Origin: Dyadobacter sp. CY356
GTDB taxonomy: Bacteria; Bacteroidota; Bacteroidia; Cytophagales; Spirosomataceae
Assembly: GCF_021440195.1 (NCBI RefSeq)
Contig: NZ_JAJTSZ010000010.1
Span: forward strand, 62,001 to 126,000
Length of the DNA stretch: 64,000 nucleotides
Reading direction: 5' to 3'
Position numbers and translations under genes: made by a program. How positions within the stretch are numbered: the first letter of the stretch is position 1; every line of letters begins with the position of its first letter. The notes under the pieces were generated by a model that ran no database searches, was not told where the DNA came from, and saw only the letters and a program-made list of their open reading frames with translations. Shown in pieces: positions 17,901 to 26,438 of this stretch.

Positions 17901-18091
17901 AAGTGGGTTATACATTACCAAAACCAGTGTTGTCAAAAATCAGAATTTCTTCACTAAGAGTCTATGCCAGTGCCTTTAACCTTTTCACCATCACAGGTGT
18001 GAAGGATTATGATCCGGAAGGCAATAGTAATAGCGGTCAGTTTTATCCTCAGCAAAGGATACTGAATCTTGGTTTAAATATTAAGTTTTAA
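14948..18091 (+). CDS. susC-like: SusC-type TonB-dependent outer-membrane receptor
   Basis: A 1047-residue receptor. A signal peptide (to about residue 42, SLYSFAQ) is followed by a carboxypeptidase-regulatory-like domain (about 46-120, VKGVVTSENGEALPGASV), the SusC signature LDEIVVVGYGTQKKATLTGS, a plug with YGSRAANGVILVTTKRG (about 240) and a C-terminal 22-strand barrel ending in the aromatic-rich RILNLGLNIKF. It imports an oligosaccharide across the outer membrane with TonB energy and a SusD lid. SusD follows after 11 bp. Together with the HTCS and the GH30 enzyme it forms a small utilisation locus; the glycan is not proven. Confidence 0.93.
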   Translation: MKKSFQKSVVFSGFPLRNTGKILRQFQLCALLLMMSLYSFAQTSFVVKGVVTSENGEALPGASVILKGTSTGTTTDIDGKFTLNITDGNSTLVFTYIGYINQEIAVANRSQIDVKLLNNDKTLDEIVVVGYGTQKKATLTGSVSEVKGADIVKSPQPNLSNSLAGRFSGFVANNRGGEPGYDGSSYTIRGFASTGNNDVLIVVDGIPGQVGGLDRLDPNDIESVSILKDASAAVYGSRAANGVILVTTKRGTTGKPQISYSFNQGFSSPTRLPKLADAPTYATILNEIDYYNNPSGGMNQFYTQEEIEKFRNGSDPLKYPNTNWQKETLKSFALQNKHNLAINGGTDNVKYYVSLGTIYQDGLYKNGATKYKQYNFRSNVDANITKDFQVTLSLSGRQENREFPVSSAGNTFRSIYRAYPTVIARYPNGFYSTGVENSNPVVLGTDMGGTTSNPTSVFNGIVRASYNLPFVKGLSVDGFYSVDKSFNFSKTFSVPYTLYNYDQATDAYTSVVTGGSAGAASLSQSQLNITNITQNIRASFVRQFGKHNVNAFVAYEQNKRNEISFGASRINFPTVSTPELSQGGAAATDKNNSGSSFNFTRKSVIGRIAYNFSEKYLAEVQARMDGSSVFPKGNQYGFFPSVSAGYRISEEDWFKNSVSFINDLKLRASYGSLGNDNVGQFQYYNNYSFNNQYVTGANVITPGIDLTKLANPDITWEVAKKMDLGINAVFLKHFNLEFIYFQQKRSDILASRNASIPNTSGIVNPFKTDSNTPLVPDQNIGKVNSSGVEATLGYNHSGTFRYSISGNVTYAKSKIVFIDEAPGALEYQRQTGGPLYTNLLYNATGIFRTQAELDATPHLQGAQLGDLILEDYNKDGKITADDQTRTPYGNVPLLTYGVVFNGGYKAFDASIVFAGQGMVSQYVLPESGQVGNFYSSWADNRWSPTNQDGSFPRVDTRSSSSINGGLYNNTFWLQNASFIRLKNIEVGYTLPKPVLSKIRISSLRVYASAFNLFTITGVKDYDPEGNSNSGQFYPQQRILNLGLNIKF

Positions 18092-18102
18092 TTGAAATCA
18101 TC

Positions 18103-19785
18103 ATGAAGAAATTAAAAAATATCTCAATTGCCATCCTGTGCGCAGCTTTTGTCTGGATGGTCTCAGCTTGTCAGGAAAATTTCCTGGATGTAGTGCCGAC
18201 AGACCGCGTTTCGGACGCGTCTATCTTATCAGATTCTGTTCTTTTTGAAGCTTATGTGATCAACAGATATCTTGGTACAAGACTTACGGACAAAGAAGCA
18301 GAAGGAACCCTGCCAGGTTTTGGACGAGGTTTTGAATATGCCATGTGGTCATCTTTGACAGATGAATCCATTTATAACAATGATGACAATACCTGGCTTA
18401 TTCAACGCGGACAGATTGCTCCGGAAAATACAGGTATTGCAGGTGCATTCTGGGGGAGAAGTTACCGGAGTATCCGCGAGATCAACTACGCGCTGGCAAA
18501 TGTTGACAAGGTCCCGATGAGCCAGGGCAAGAAAAACAGACTGAAAGGAGAACTTCAATTTTTAAGAGCTTTCCGTTATCACGACCTGATCCGTAATTAT
18601 GGAAAAGTAGTATTGCTGGGAGATAAGGTTTATGAGCTCAGTGATGACCTGACGAGCCAGGACCTTTTTACCCGCTCTGATATCAAAGCAGGTATAGACT
18701 ATGCCACGTCGCAACTTGACCAGGCTGCTGCTCTTTTACCGCTGGACAATGATAATAATGCATGGAAACTGGGCAGGGCTACAAAAGGTGCTGCGCTGGC
18801 TTTGAAGGCAAGATTGTTATTGTATGGTGCGAGTCCTCTTTATAATGCTGCTACCTGGCAGCAGGCAGCTACTGCGGCAAAAGCGGTGATGGATCTTAAC
18901 AAATACAGTTTATATACTGGCGGTTACGGTAAAATATTCACCACAACAGACCATTCTGAGATTATCTTTGGTCGTCTTTATGCGGTGGGCGCACGTCATG
19001 TGTGTCTGGAAATTGCCAACGGGCCAAACAGTTATAACGCCTGGGGAGGAAATGTTCCTGTGCAAAATCTGGTGAATGATTACGAAATGATGGACGGGTC
19101 GCGGATTACAGACGCCGGGACAAGTTTTGACCCGCAGGATCCTTACAAAGGAAGGGATCCAAGGTTTTATGAAACTATCCTTTACAATGGTGCAACCTAC
19201 CGAGGAAGTACGATTCAAACCTTCACGCCGGGCGGAAAGGATAGTAAAGACGGTCCGTCTAACTGGAACACTTCAAAGACAGGATATTACCTGAAAAAAT
19301 TTATGAACGACAACCTGCCGATTGATAATCCATGGGATGTTGCCGGTACGCAAACCTGGATCTATTTCCGTTATGCTGAAATCTTGCTGAATTATGCAGA
19401 GGCGCAAAATGAGGCTTCCGGACCTGACGCATCAGTTTACGCGGCAATTAATTCGATCAGACAGCGGCCGGGTGTAATGATGCCTGTAATTCCTGCGGGA
19501 TTATCCCAGGCGCAGATGCGCGAAAGGATCAGAAATGAACGCAGGATCGAGCTTGCTTTTGAAGAACACCGTTATTATGATGTCCGCAGATGGAAAACTG
19601 CTCCTGTAACTGAAAATGTACCAGCCTATGGAATTGAAATCGGAAAAAGCGGAAATGCTTTTACCTACACCCGAAAAGAGGCTTTAACAGGTCGCACATT
19701 TGCTGATAAGCAATACTGGCTGCCCATCCCACGCGGAGAAATTCAGGCTTCCAATAACAAACTCGAACAAAATCCAGGTTACTAA
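18103..19785 (+). CDS. susD-like: SusD/RagB family nutrient-binding lipoprotein
   Basis: A 560-residue lipoprotein with lipobox VSACQ (Cys about 23) and then NFLDVVPTDRVSD, the usual SusD opening. It contains the TPR-rich helical scaffold (AEILLNYAEAQNEA, INSIRQRPGV) and the C-terminal ERRIELAFEEHRYYDVRRWK signature. SusD caps the SusC barrel at the cell surface and binds the glycan. Spacing to susC is 11 bp. A strong terminator directly after the stop (19791-19831) separates it from the GH30 gene. Confidence 0.94.
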   Translation: MKKLKNISIAILCAAFVWMVSACQENFLDVVPTDRVSDASILSDSVLFEAYVINRYLGTRLTDKEAEGTLPGFGRGFEYAMWSSLTDESIYNNDDNTWLIQRGQIAPENTGIAGAFWGRSYRSIREINYALANVDKVPMSQGKKNRLKGELQFLRAFRYHDLIRNYGKVVLLGDKVYELSDDLTSQDLFTRSDIKAGIDYATSQLDQAAALLPLDNDNNAWKLGRATKGAALALKARLLLYGASPLYNAATWQQAATAAKAVMDLNKYSLYTGGYGKIFTTTDHSEIIFGRLYAVGARHVCLEIANGPNSYNAWGGNVPVQNLVNDYEMMDGSRITDAGTSFDPQDPYKGRDPRFYETILYNGATYRGSTIQTFTPGGKDSKDGPSNWNTSKTGYYLKKFMNDNLPIDNPWDVAGTQTWIYFRYAEILLNYAEAQNEASGPDASVYAAINSIRQRPGVMMPVIPAGLSQAQMRERIRNERRIELAFEEHRYYDVRRWKTAPVTENVPAYGIEIGKSGNAFTYTRKEALTGRTFADKQYWLPIPRGEIQASNNKLEQNPGY

Positions 19786-19790
19786 TACAC

Positions 19791-19831
19791 CAGCCATCTT
19801 TTCAAAATCAGAAAAGGTGGCTGTTTTTTTT
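19791..19831 (+). terminator. Intrinsic terminator between susD and the GH30 gene
   Basis: CAGCCATCTTTTC (19791-19803) pairs with GAAAAGGTGGCTG (19811-19823; one T-G wobble) and is followed by eight T. It would set the GH30 gene at a lower, read-through level than susCD. Confidence 0.85.
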
Positions 19832-19851
19832 CATCCCTGATTAAAATTCTT

Positions 19852-21417
19852 ATGTCATTATTTTTTCAATTTCCCCCTAAACTTTTTCTATCTGCTTTCC
19901 TGATATCCATAACATCATGCTCCGGTAATGATTTGGAAGAGAAAAATGTTCCGGCAAAAGCAGTTCCGGTAACAGTTACGATCAATCCTGATAAAACCTA
20001 TCAAACCATCGATCACTTCGGAGCATCTGATGCGTGGTCGTGCCAGTTTGTAGGCAACTGGCCTGATTCTAAAAAGAATGCGATTGCAGATTTATTATTC
20101 AGCCGTGACACACTTGGCAGCGGGCAGCCCAAAGGAATCGGATTGTCGCTTTGGAGATTTAACATTGGGGCTGGTACTGCCGGGCAGGGCGAGGCAAGCG
20201 GTATAAGAGATGAATGGCGCAGGGCAGAATCATTTCTGAATGCTGACGGAACCTACGACTGGAACAAACAGGCAGGGCAGATATGGTTTTTGAAAGCAGC
20301 CAAAGAACGTGGTGTAAATGAATTTCTGGCGTTTCCAAACAGTCCGCCTGTTCAATTTACCACCAACAAAAAAGGATATGCAAGCAATGGAAAACCAAAC
20401 CTGACTGCTGAAAATTTTGGAAAATTTGCTGATTTCCTGGCTGAAGTGGTTCAGGGTGTCCGCGAGAAAACAGGAATTTCTTTTGATCATATCAGTCCTG
20501 TAAACGAGCCTCAGTGGGACTGGAGTGATGCGGGGCAGGAGGGAACTCCGTTTTATAACAACGAGATTGCAGGAATAACGCGTGCGCTAAGTGCATCTTT
20601 GATCAAAAAAAATCTATCAACTAAAATTGATGTGGCCGAAGCGGGACAGATTGATTATTTGTATTCTGATTTCAACAAACAAGGTCGGGGCAGTCAGATC
20701 GACGCATTTTTTAATCAGAAGTCTGCTGATTATATTGGTAATCTCCCCAATGTAACACAGGTAATTTCCGGCCACAGTTACTTCACAACGTCTCCTTACA
20801 AAAGTGCAGTTTCAAAGCGTCAGGAAATTGCCAGGGCCTTACAGAAAACGCCTGGCATAAAATACTGGATGTCTGAATATTGTATCCTTGGCGATAATGA
20901 TGGCGAGATCAAGGGTGAAGGAAAAGATCCGGGGATTGATCCCGCGCTCTACATTGCCAAAGTGATACACAACGATCTGGTTAATGCCAATGCGTCTGGC
21001 TGGCACTGGTGGACTGCTATATCTGCGTATGATTACAAGGATGGTCTTATTTATATTGATAAAAATAAAACGGATGGTGATTACAAAGCTTCCAAAATGT
21101 TATGGGCATTGGGTCATTTCAGCCGTTTTATTCTGCCGGGTGCAAAGCGGCTGGAAGTTACTGTTTCATCGGGAGGTGAGGGTTTACTGATTTCTTCATA
21201 CAAAAACACTGACAACAAACTGGTGACGGTGATAGTCAATCCGCAGTCAAAACCAGCTGAATTTGCATTGGATTTGAAGGGGAATAAACTTTCAGGTTTG
21301 AGGTTGTATAAAACTTCTTCCAACGCAGATCTGCAAGCCATAGGCACCATACCTTCCACAGGGATTGTGACCATGGAGGAAAAAAGTATTTTAACTATTG
21401 TTGGTGAGATGAAGTGA
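19852..21417 (+). CDS. Glycoside hydrolase family 30-like lipoprotein
   Basis: A 521-residue surface or periplasmic enzyme. A lipobox (ISITSCSGND, Cys about 23) follows the signal sequence. The (beta/alpha)8 barrel opens with TYQTIDHFGASDAWSCQFVG, typical of GH30; the acid/base glutamate is E219 in SPVNEPQWDW and the nucleophile is E342 in YWMSEYCI. HWWTAISAYDYKDGLIY and a C-terminal beta domain (VTVIVNPQSKPAEFALDLKG) complete the GH30 layout. Family members cut beta-1,6-galactan, beta-1,6-glucan, xylan or glucosylceramide; the subfamily cannot be fixed by eye. It is the only glycosidase in this locus and probably makes the oligosaccharides imported by the SusCD pair. Confidence 0.85.
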   Translation: MSLFFQFPPKLFLSAFLISITSCSGNDLEEKNVPAKAVPVTVTINPDKTYQTIDHFGASDAWSCQFVGNWPDSKKNAIADLLFSRDTLGSGQPKGIGLSLWRFNIGAGTAGQGEASGIRDEWRRAESFLNADGTYDWNKQAGQIWFLKAAKERGVNEFLAFPNSPPVQFTTNKKGYASNGKPNLTAENFGKFADFLAEVVQGVREKTGISFDHISPVNEPQWDWSDAGQEGTPFYNNEIAGITRALSASLIKKNLSTKIDVAEAGQIDYLYSDFNKQGRGSQIDAFFNQKSADYIGNLPNVTQVISGHSYFTTSPYKSAVSKRQEIARALQKTPGIKYWMSEYCILGDNDGEIKGEGKDPGIDPALYIAKVIHNDLVNANASGWHWWTAISAYDYKDGLIYIDKNKTDGDYKASKMLWALGHFSRFILPGAKRLEVTVSSGGEGLLISSYKNTDNKLVTVIVNPQSKPAEFALDLKGNKLSGLRLYKTSSNADLQAIGTIPSTGIVTMEEKSILTIVGEMK

Positions 21418-21537
21418 AATGATGAAAAACTGGATAAATAATTCTTTCTGACGAAAATATTTTATTAACCTTGCCATTGAAATCAAGGAGAATAAAAAAT
21501 ATTTACCCGAAACAAAAGTATTATTAAACAAAAACCA

Positions 21538-22620
21538 ATGGAACAAGGAGTGTATTCCGTGATTGCAGGCAGTGGGAGCTACATTCCAACACGCAGGATT
21601 TTAAATGAAGATTTTCTTTCCAACGTGTTTTATGAGCGATGTGGCGAAAGGATCGCGAAAAAAAATGAAGATATCATTCGGCAGTTTAAAAATATTACCG
21701 GCATTGAGCAGCGCCGTTATGTTACCGACGAACTGATTTCATCGGATATAGCTTTTCTGGCTGCCAAAAATGCTTTCGAAACTTCCGGGATTGATCCTGA
21801 AACGATCGATTATATCATTGTGGCGCACAATTTTGGTGATATACCTGCTGATAACCGCCGCAGTGAAATGGTTCCTTCGCTTGCTTCGAAGGTTAAAAAC
21901 CATCTGCAAATACAAAATCCATATACCGTTGGCTTTGATCTGATTTTTGGTTGTGCAGGTTGGTTGCAAGGTATGATTCAGGCTGATACTTACATCCGAT
22001 CAGGTCTGGCCCGGCGTGTGCTGGTGATTGGTACAGAAACACTGTCTCGCGTCTGCGATCCGCACGACAGGGACGGTATGATTTATGCTGATGGCGCAGG
22101 AGCAGTCATTATGGAAGGTATTAAAAGTGAGCAGCCGGTTGGTATTATCGCGCATACTGCCAAATCTTTTACGGACGACCTGGCTTATGTGCTGCAAATG
22201 GGTGCTTCATTTAATCCGGAATATAGCGGGAATGAAACATTCCTGAAGATGAATGGCAGAAAACTTTACGAAGCTGCCTTGAAAACAGTTCCGGTCATTA
22301 TCAAAGAATGTATTGATAAATCAGGCCTTTCTGCCAGCGATATTTCACAGGTACTGATCCATCAGGCCAACGAAAAGATGGATGAGGCAATACTGTCGCG
22401 TTTGTTTGCCCTTTATGGTCTGGAAGCTTCTCCAAAGGATATCATGCCCATGACCATTTCCTGGCTGGGTAACAGTTCAGTGGCAACGCTGCCAACGCTT
22501 TATGATCTGATCTCCAAAGGGAATTTTGAAAATCAGGCATTTGAAAAAGGTAGTCATGTTGTTTTCGTATCGCTTGGAGCGGGTATCAATATGAATGTGG
22601 TAGTTTACAAAATACCTTGA
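21538..22620 (+). CDS. 3-oxoacyl-ACP synthase III (FabH-like) family protein
   Basis: A 360-residue thiolase-fold enzyme with the Cys-His-Asn triad of KAS III: C139 in FGCAGWLQG, H275 in LIHQANEKM and N312 in WLGNSSVATLPT. KAS III enzymes condense acyl-CoA with malonyl-ACP; relatives also act in specialised metabolite or polyene pathways. The N-terminus (GSGSYIPTRRILNEDF) is standard. The segment after N312 reads SSVATLPT where FabH usually has TSAAS-P, and the protein is longer than FabH (about 317), so it may not be the housekeeping enzyme. It lies between the GH30 gene and a sugar permease without other lipid genes. A large hairpin follows. Confidence 0.82.
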   Translation: MEQGVYSVIAGSGSYIPTRRILNEDFLSNVFYERCGERIAKKNEDIIRQFKNITGIEQRRYVTDELISSDIAFLAAKNAFETSGIDPETIDYIIVAHNFGDIPADNRRSEMVPSLASKVKNHLQIQNPYTVGFDLIFGCAGWLQGMIQADTYIRSGLARRVLVIGTETLSRVCDPHDRDGMIYADGAGAVIMEGIKSEQPVGIIAHTAKSFTDDLAYVLQMGASFNPEYSGNETFLKMNGRKLYEAALKTVPVIIKECIDKSGLSASDISQVLIHQANEKMDEAILSRLFALYGLEASPKDIMPMTISWLGNSSVATLPTLYDLISKGNFENQAFEKGSHVVFVSLGAGINMNVVVYKIP

Positions 22621-22682
22621 CTGTTTTAACAGACTAACAGGCTTACCGCTACAATTAATCTAATTTTAACAAACAGGAGCAG

Positions 22683-22729
22683 AAACACAGAGATGCAGCT
22701 GATCACGTATCAAATGCATCTCTGTGTTT
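22683..22729 (+). terminator. Large perfect hairpin after the KAS III gene
   Basis: AAACACAGAGATGCA (22683-22697) pairs over 15 bp with TGCATCTCTGTGTTT (22715-22729); the loop contains a further TGAT/ATCA pair. There is no long T tract, so it may be an RNA-stability or processing element rather than a simple terminator. Confidence 0.6.
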
Positions 22730-22896
22730 GGTATCGTCAGAGACGTTTCCGATTATTATCCAGTCAATCAATCTGAAATTTGTTGAATTGATTATAAAAA
22801 AGCTCTTCTGGATCAAAATTTAACTTTTTTGTGATATTATTTAGTTATTTGTAGTCTTATAATTGAGTAGTTTTAACAAAAAAATCAGAACTACGA

Positions 22897-24219
22897 ATGA
22901 AAAACAGCAAAGTATTGGTTTGGTCAATCGTTGTGGCACTTGGAGGTTTTCTCTTTGGTTTTGACACAGCAGTGATTTCAGGAGCAGAAAAAGCCATCCA
23001 GATTTTATGGCAACTCACAGCCGTTGAGCATGGCTTCACCGTATCCATCGCGTTAATCGGAACAGTTATTGGCGCCATGCTTGGCGGTATTCCAGCAGAC
23101 AGGCTGGGGCGGAAAAAAACTTTATTCTGGATCGCTGTATTATATCTTGTCTCATCTCTGGGTTCAGCTTTGTCCAATGACTGGTATTTATTTCTGTTGT
23201 TCAGATTTATGGGTGGTCTGGGCGTAGGAGCTTCTTCTGTGGCTGCACCTTTGTACATTTCCGAAATCTCACCTGCCAAATCGCGTGGGAAAATGGTGGG
23301 CCTGTTCCAGTTTAATGTGGTTTTCGGAATACTGATCGCTTACTTTTCAAATTATTTCATGCAGGATCTTGGAGAAAATGCCTGGCGTTGGATGCTTGGT
23401 ATACAAGCCATTCCTTCCTTGATTTTCCTTTTGGCAATACTGTATGTTCCGGAAAGTCCGCGCTGGCTGGTTATGAAAAAAGGTAACCTTGACCAAGCGC
23501 GCCAAATTCTGGAACTGATCGATCCCGGAACAAGTGAAGAAACGCTTTCCGATATTTTGAAAAGTACAGCAGAGACACAAAGTCAGCCCAAAGCGCGGTT
23601 ATTTTCAGCTAAATATAAATCACCTGTAGGACTGGCTGTGATGTTTGCTATTTTCAACCAGGTATCGGGTATTAACGCAATTATTTATTACAGTCCCCGT
23701 ATTTTTGAAATGACAGGACTTGGAACGAAGTCTGCCTTTCTTTCCTCGGCAGGTATTGGTTTTGTCAACTTTGCATTTACGCTGTTGGCTATCAATTTTA
23801 TTGACCGCTTCGGAAGAAGGACCCTGATGCTGATCGGTTCTGTGGGGCTGATTATTACTCTGAGTCTTGTAGCAAGAGCATTTTTTATTCAGGATTTTTC
23901 AGGCGTACCTGTTTTCCTTTTTGTATACATCGCCTTCTTCGCTTTTTCACAAGGTGCTGTGATCTGGGTATTTATATCAGAGATCTTCCCAAATGAAGTA
24001 CGTGCAAACGGCCAGGCACTTGGTAGTTTTACCCACTGGTTCATGGCTGCAGTGGTCGCCTTCTCGTTTCCGATTATTTCTGAATTTTTAGGGGGTGGTA
24101 TCACCTTTTCTTTTTTTGCGGTGATGATGGTTTTGCAGCTGATTTTCGTCTGGCGTGTAATGCCCGAAACAAAAGGTACTTCATTGGAGGGACTGGAAAA
24201 AACCATGGTTTTACACTAA
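22897..24219 (+). CDS. Sugar porter family MFS transporter
   Basis: A 440-residue, 12-helix transporter of the sugar/proton symporter family. Signatures: GFLFGFDTAVISGA in helix 1, DRLGRKKTLFW in loop 2-3, VPESPRWLVMKKG before the central loop, NQVSGINAIIYYSPRIF in helix 7, DRFGRRTLMLIG in loop 8-9 and MPETKGTSLEGLE at the end. These identify an XylE/GLUT-type monosaccharide importer of the inner membrane. It follows the GH30 and KAS III genes and would take up the sugar released by the utilisation locus; which sugar is not known. Confidence 0.92.
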   Translation: MKNSKVLVWSIVVALGGFLFGFDTAVISGAEKAIQILWQLTAVEHGFTVSIALIGTVIGAMLGGIPADRLGRKKTLFWIAVLYLVSSLGSALSNDWYLFLLFRFMGGLGVGASSVAAPLYISEISPAKSRGKMVGLFQFNVVFGILIAYFSNYFMQDLGENAWRWMLGIQAIPSLIFLLAILYVPESPRWLVMKKGNLDQARQILELIDPGTSEETLSDILKSTAETQSQPKARLFSAKYKSPVGLAVMFAIFNQVSGINAIIYYSPRIFEMTGLGTKSAFLSSAGIGFVNFAFTLLAINFIDRFGRRTLMLIGSVGLIITLSLVARAFFIQDFSGVPVFLFVYIAFFAFSQGAVIWVFISEIFPNEVRANGQALGSFTHWFMAAVVAFSFPIISEFLGGGITFSFFAVMMVLQLIFVWRVMPETKGTSLEGLEKTMVLH

Positions 24220-24549
24220 TTCCATTCTACAAAAATTGCAATAGCAATTGTAATTTTGGAGAAATGTTATAGGATATGTTTCCATCAGGCAAACAGCCCG
24301 GTGGAACACCCATGATTGTGGTGACTCATTTAAAAAATTTTGGCCTGACCCCGACTTTTATCAGCAGGTATGCTCATACGATCTTTGCGAAGGGCTTACA
24401 GACTATCTTAAACAAAAGGGATCATAGACCAAATTTGTCTATATCTGACACACGCATCTGATTGGTATTGTTAAAGTTAATCTGACAAATAAAAGGAAAT
24501 AGCTTGCAACATTGCAGAGTCTGTTGCCTGGGCTTTGAAAAATGGCATA
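24220..24549. other. Intergenic region without a recognised gene
   Basis: Between the sugar permease and the DUF4385 gene. It holds a 62-codon open frame (24276-24461, plus) with no recognised similarity and no clear ribosome site, and a short TTGCAACATTGCA repeat near 24506. Nothing firm can be called. Confidence 0.5.
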
Positions 24550-25032
24550 TTAACCCAAAGACGATTTCCACTCAGTTTTCAGTTTTGCATATTTAGCATT
24601 ACCCTCAGCTTCTTTCCATTTTGAAAAAAAGACGGCTGCCGCCTGTGCTTTTTCCTGTTCGCCCGTTCCCTTTTCTAAAAGCTGATAGTCGTGTTCTTTA
24701 TCATATTTTTTGCCTCCTTTGTAATTGGCATACCGGCGGGCGCGTGTAAATCCCATTTGTAAATATTTACGCGCCATATCGGCTCCAACGAAATCATTCT
24801 TTTCCAGGTATGTCAGAAAAATGCGGTAAATTTTTTCACTGCTTTCCTCCGCAATTATTTTAGTTTTAAACCTCCAATATTGACCAATTTCTGATTTGTA
24901 AGGCTCACATATCAATACACCCTGCTCACCTTTTCCAACCCGGTATTGTTCAGGATGTTTTTTATAGTCGACATCGGGCTTCCAGGCATATGCCGGTTTA
25001 TCAAAATTCAGGTAGGACGGGCTGTCGCTCAT
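24550..25032 (-). CDS. DUF4385 domain-containing protein
   Basis: A 160-residue soluble protein matching DUF4385 over its length: PDVDYKKHPEQYRVGKGEQG, ICEPYKSEIGQYWRFKT, then DFVGADMARKYLQMGFTRA and RRYANYKGGKKYD. It has no signal peptide or membrane segment. The family has no proven function and is common in bacteria. It is on the same strand as the PA2169-type gene upstream but separated from it by a terminator, so it is probably transcribed alone. Confidence 0.88.
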   Translation of the reverse strand: MSDSPSYLNFDKPAYAWKPDVDYKKHPEQYRVGKGEQGVLICEPYKSEIGQYWRFKTKIIAEESSEKIYRIFLTYLEKNDFVGADMARKYLQMGFTRARRYANYKGGKKYDKEHDYQLLEKGTGEQEKAQAAAVFFSKWKEAEGNAKYAKLKTEWKSSLG

Positions 25033-25111
25033 TGCAGTTTACAAAATCATTGATAATAAATTAGTTGTCATACCGGGCATCAATTTTCACTCAGCCACAT
25101 TTTTAGGAAAT

Positions 25112-25141
25112 AAAAAAAGCCACCTCTTTCGAGGTAGCTTT
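25112..25141 (-). terminator. Intrinsic terminator after the PA2169-family gene
   Basis: Read on the minus strand, AAAGCTACCTC pairs with GAGGTGGCTTT (one mismatch) and is followed by a run of seven T. It lies 20 bp after the stop of the gene at 25161-25613. Confidence 0.8.
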
Positions 25142-25160
25142 GATTCATATCCTTCCTTAA

Positions 25161-25613
25161 TTATGCTTTTGCAGCATCTCTAAGAGCCTTAATATGATCA
25201 TGCGCTGCATTGATTCCTTGCGCCTGACTGCTTATGATTTGCTGAGCGTCATAACCAAGTTCTTCGCTTAGTGCATCCTGGTAAGCTTTTTTGATTGCGT
25301 CCTCTCCGCGTTCAGCTTCTGATAAAATACTGGCACGGTCGTCACCACCAAAGATTGATTTTACGTCAATCCATGCACGGTGTAAAGTGCCGCTTACACT
25401 CGTTTCAGTTTCAAGATGTGGAGCGGATCCCACAATAGCAGACAATTCCTGCGTGTTTTTGCGGCTTTGCTGAGCATAAGATTCAAAAAGATCTTTCAAA
25501 TCAATATTCTCATCCTTAATATCTGCAATTGCCTTTTCAAAACCGGCAGTACGGTCATTATTAATTTCAATCAAATCACTAATTACACTTGTTGCTTTTT
25601 CAGTCGCTGACAT
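25161..25613 (-). CDS. PA2169 family four-helix-bundle protein
   Basis: A 150-residue helical, ferritin-like protein of the PA2169/DUF2383 family. It starts with VISDLIEINNDRTAGFEKAI and carries the helix DLKDLFESYAQQSRKNTQEL, a middle GTLHRAWIDVKSIFGGDDRA segment and a last helix QIISSQAQGINAAHDHIKAL. Related proteins are abundant in stationary phase or under stress; no catalytic role is known. The family lacks clear di-iron ligands. The ATG start is well placed and a terminator follows. Confidence 0.88.
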   Translation of the reverse strand: MSATEKATSVISDLIEINNDRTAGFEKAIADIKDENIDLKDLFESYAQQSRKNTQELSAIVGSAPHLETETSVSGTLHRAWIDVKSIFGGDDRASILSEAERGEDAIKKAYQDALSEELGYDAQQIISSQAQGINAAHDHIKALRDAAKA

Positions 25614-25792
25614 AATTTTTCATTTAGTTGATGTAATTATACCGATCTCTAATATCGTGCCAATGTGCGTCATCAATCAAATGAGTGCGGTAAATGGTGC
25701 ATTGGGCCATGGGTATTTTTACTTTTTGTAGAGAAAAATCATAAGTGTGATGTGGTTGGGTATTATTGAAATCTATGATGATTTTCTCGCAG

Positions 25793-26221
25793 TTATTTGG
25801 CAGGATCAGACAATGCGATCAGAACTGCTCCGCCAATTATTAAGACTACGCCAACAATCAATTGCCAGGTAATTTTTTCTTTTAAGAATAATACAGAAAG
25901 TAGTACCGCTATAACCAGAGAGGATCTTTCGACAGTTGTGACATAGGAAGCTTTCCCCATAGATAATGCCTTAAATGAGAACAGGGTTGAAAGTGTGGTT
26001 GCCACACCGGCAAGCCCCAAAAGTACCCATGCCTTGCTATCGATTTCTTTAATTCCGGAAACTGTTCCCTGAAAGGTAACTACGCTCCATGTGATAGCAA
26101 CAATGATTATAGATTGAAGGGCAAATGCCAGACTTGAATCCACATTTTTTAAACCTGCTTTTGTTAATACCGTCACCAGCGCCGCAGTTATTGCTGCCAG
26201 AATTGCCCAAATCAGCCACAT
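25793..26221 (-). CDS. Half-size EamA (DMT) family transporter
   Basis: A small membrane protein with five helices, that is one EamA repeat instead of the usual two: WAILAAITAALVTVLTKAGL, ALQSIIIVAITWSVVTF, LLGLAGVATTLSTLFSFKAL, YVTTVERSSLVIAVLLSVLF and LIVGVVLIIGGAVLIAL. Single-repeat members work as dimers, and some export metabolites or drugs. The frame continues to an ATG at 26254 and a TTG at 26263; the ATG at 26221 (MWLIWAI) is chosen because related proteins start at this point, leaving 143 residues. The substrate is unknown. Confidence 0.8.
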   Translation of the reverse strand: MWLIWAILAAITAALVTVLTKAGLKNVDSSLAFALQSIIIVAITWSVVTFQGTVSGIKEIDSKAWVLLGLAGVATTLSTLFSFKALSMGKASYVTTVERSSLVIAVLLSVLFLKEKITWQLIVGVVLIIGGAVLIALSDPAK

Positions 26222-26299
26222 ATTGTTCTTTTCAAAATTAAATCGTTTCTTCATTAAGATCAATTTGACGCGGGTCTAAATAACCATACCATATAAAGA

Positions 26300-26330
26300 T
26301 TGACAGTTACACAACCTTCCGCCTACTTTG
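26300..26330 (+). promoter_or_regulatory. Candidate promoter of the YtxH gene
   Basis: TTGAC (26300-26304) and CTACTTTG (26323-26330) resemble the Bacteroidota -33 and -7 elements with about 20 bp between them. The leader would be about 100 nt. Confidence 0.4.
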
Positions 26331-26438
26331 ATACATGCTTTGTCAAATCGTGACAGAAATTGCAAGCTGTTTATATCAATAAAATATGTGTGGCACGTTT
26401 TTATATGTCAATACATTAAATCACAAAACTTAAAAACT

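Noticed and set aside
24276..24461. 62-codon open frame after the sugar permease
   Set aside because: No recognisable family, no ribosome site and codon pattern unlike the neighbours; kept only as a note in the intergenic entry.
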